A DNA stretch of 33,364 nucleotides from Lactiplantibacillus xiangfangensis (lineage in GTDB: Bacteria; Bacillota; Bacilli; Lactobacillales; Lactobacillaceae), in contig NZ_JQCL01000051.1 in NCBI RefSeq assembly GCF_001438845.1, positions 44,002-77,365 of the forward strand, given 5' to 3'. The translations under genes and the position numbers were made by a program. A model generated the notes under the pieces. That model searched no databases, was not told where the DNA came from, and saw only the letters and a list, made by a program, of their open reading frames with translations. Numbering within the stretch: position 1 is the stretch's first letter; every line of letters starts with the position of its first letter. Of this stretch, positions 32,379-33,364 are shown in pieces.

Positions 32379-33364
32379 ATGAGTAGCAAAAAATTGATGC
32401 AAGTTTCAAAATCACCCAAGATTCATTATCGGATGTATAAGTCAGGTCGTCATTGGCTATTCGCTGGTGTAACGGTTGTAACTGTTGGCGGCAGTTTATT
32501 ATGGGGAACCCAAGCGCGCGCGGCGACAACGTCCACGTCAACCGATGAGCAGTCGGTTGACCAGACGATTGTGAATGGGACTGCGTCGGTGGGTTCAACG
32601 GTACCGCTAAAACAGGCAACGCAATCAACCGTGTCAGTAACGGGCTCAACCGTGACCAGTGGTAAAAGTCAAAGTACGACTAGTTCGACGAGCCAAGTTA
32701 GTCAGACTAGCCAAAGCAGCCAAGCAACGAGCGAATTAAGTAGTGCTAGTCAACCAGCGGAAAGTGATGGGAAAAACGCGTCATCTGATCCTGGTCATGT
32801 GACTAGTCAAGTGGCAACCAGTGAGTCCAATTCAGTTGATCAGTCAGCAACGAGTGGTAACCAATCGTCAACGGCATCGGATAGTTCAGATGAGGCATTA
32901 AGCCAGGCTAAATCGGCAGTGCCATCACAAGCCAGTGGAGTTGATAGTCAGACGATTGATTTACAGTCGATGGTTAGTTCAGAAAATAAACAAATTGATC
33001 GTAAGAACCTTACTAATCACTTAATGGCTTCAGACGTGACTGCGGGCAATCAATTGGCGACTTCTCGAATCAGTTTGTTGCGGGATGCGACACCGGATGA
33101 TTCGGCCTTTACTTGGTCGATCGATGACACGGGCACCACGTTGACGTTGAATGGTGGGACACCAACGGAATCGCTGTACAATATGCTTGATGACACACAA
33201 CGTGAGAATATTAAGAACATCATTGTTGCTAAGCCGGTAACGATTGTCGGGAATGTCGGAGTTAAATTCTTTTATGGTTTGGCAAATTACAAGTTTAATC
33301 CGAACAAGCCCGGAATCTTTCAATGGCAGTCTGTTGATGATGTATTTTTAATGGTCGTTGATTA
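32379..33364 (+). CDS. Large Ser/Thr-rich surface protein with KxYKxGKxW-type signal, N-terminal part
   Basis: ATG 32379 follows AGGGGG (32366-32371); the frame stays open to the window edge, 328 codons so far. The start MSSKKLMQVSKSPKIHYR is followed by MYKSGRHW, a variant of the KxYKxGKxW signal. A hydrophobic core and ARA-A cleavage near residue 48 come next. Residues about 50-205 are Ser/Thr/Gln-rich and low complexity, likely a glycosylated spacer. A more globular region begins about 215 (DDSAFTWSIDDTGTTLTLNG, typical of mucus-binding/BspA-like surface proteins). The anchor and main domains are beyond the window. Confidence 0.88.
   Translation, partial: MSSKKLMQVSKSPKIHYRMYKSGRHWLFAGVTVVTVGGSLLWGTQARAATTSTSTDEQSVDQTIVNGTASVGSTVPLKQATQSTVSVTGSTVTSGKSQSTTSSTSQVSQTSQSSQATSELSSASQPAESDGKNASSDPGHVTSQVATSESNSVDQSATSGNQSSTASDSSDEALSQAKSAVPSQASGVDSQTIDLQSMVSSENKQIDRKNLTNHLMASDVTAGNQLATSRISLLRDATPDDSAFTWSIDDTGTTLTLNGGTPTESLYNMLDDTQRENIKNIIVAKPVTIVGNVGVKFFYGLANYKFNPNKPGIFQWQSVDDVFLMVVD

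Noticed and set aside
32600-32990. Repetitive Ser/Thr/Gln codons in the surface protein, considered as a tandem repeat or CRISPR-like array
   Set aside because: Units are irregular codon-level low complexity inside an open frame, with no constant repeat or spacer length.

Overview
The window looks like chromosome from the Lactiplantibacillus plantarum group (L. plantarum or a close relative). I infer this from protein resemblance and gene content: ArgR, a class A PBP with KTG motif, the YhaO/YhaN/YhaM set, GabD and a KxYKxGKxW-type surface protein. Start sites carry AGGAGG-like ribosome sites and some genes start with TTG. Core genes have moderate GC. Two inserted stretches are clearly AT-richer: about 11.64-18.34 kb and, less strongly, about 21.8-24.8 kb. 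No rRNA, tRNA or CRISPR array was seen.

Layout. 1-253: start of a tnpB-type transposon gene running off the left edge. 683-3343: LysE-type exporter, aminotransferase, arginine repressor ArgR, and a short transcription unit for a 40-residue basic peptide. 3568-6125: bifunctional penicillin-binding protein and a YlbF/YmcA-family protein, then a long structured hairpin element. 6345-11614: nuclease/exoribonuclease cluster (YhaO-like, YhaN-like, YhaM) plus one unknown gene. 11640-18340: decayed bacteriocin-type island. It holds a MITE-like palindrome, a truncated C39 peptidase fragment, a YxeA-like protein, an XRE/Rgg-like regulator divergent from an AgrC/AgrA-type two-component system, a transposase fragment, a LanF-like ABC transporter with permease, and a small Ser/Cys-containing ORF. 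18364-21683: rhomboid protease and a MacB-like ABC transporter. 21832-24768: secreted matrixin-like metalloprotease, an acetyltransferase fused to an Ig-like domain, and, divergent from them, a double-glycine-leader bacteriocin-like peptide with an enterocin A-type immunity protein. 24900-32160: metabolic genes (nucleoside deoxyribosyltransferase, succinate-semialdehyde dehydrogenase, aldo/keto reductase, frameshifted amidohydrolase, LysR regulator, sugar O-acetyltransferase, ABM-type protein). 32379-end: start of a large Ser/Thr-rich surface protein.

How the parts fit. The island has sensing, regulation and self-protection genes, but its only exporter/processing gene is a 41-codon remnant. 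It therefore looks like a bacteriocin locus that lost export and perhaps its original peptide. The separate bacteriocin/immunity pair at 24.2-24.8 kb has a GG leader that needs a C39 transporter, none of which is intact here, so export would depend on a transporter elsewhere. That pair, the Ig-domain acetyltransferase/metalloprotease unit, and the small ORF behind the LanF-like transporter are the least conventional parts of the window.
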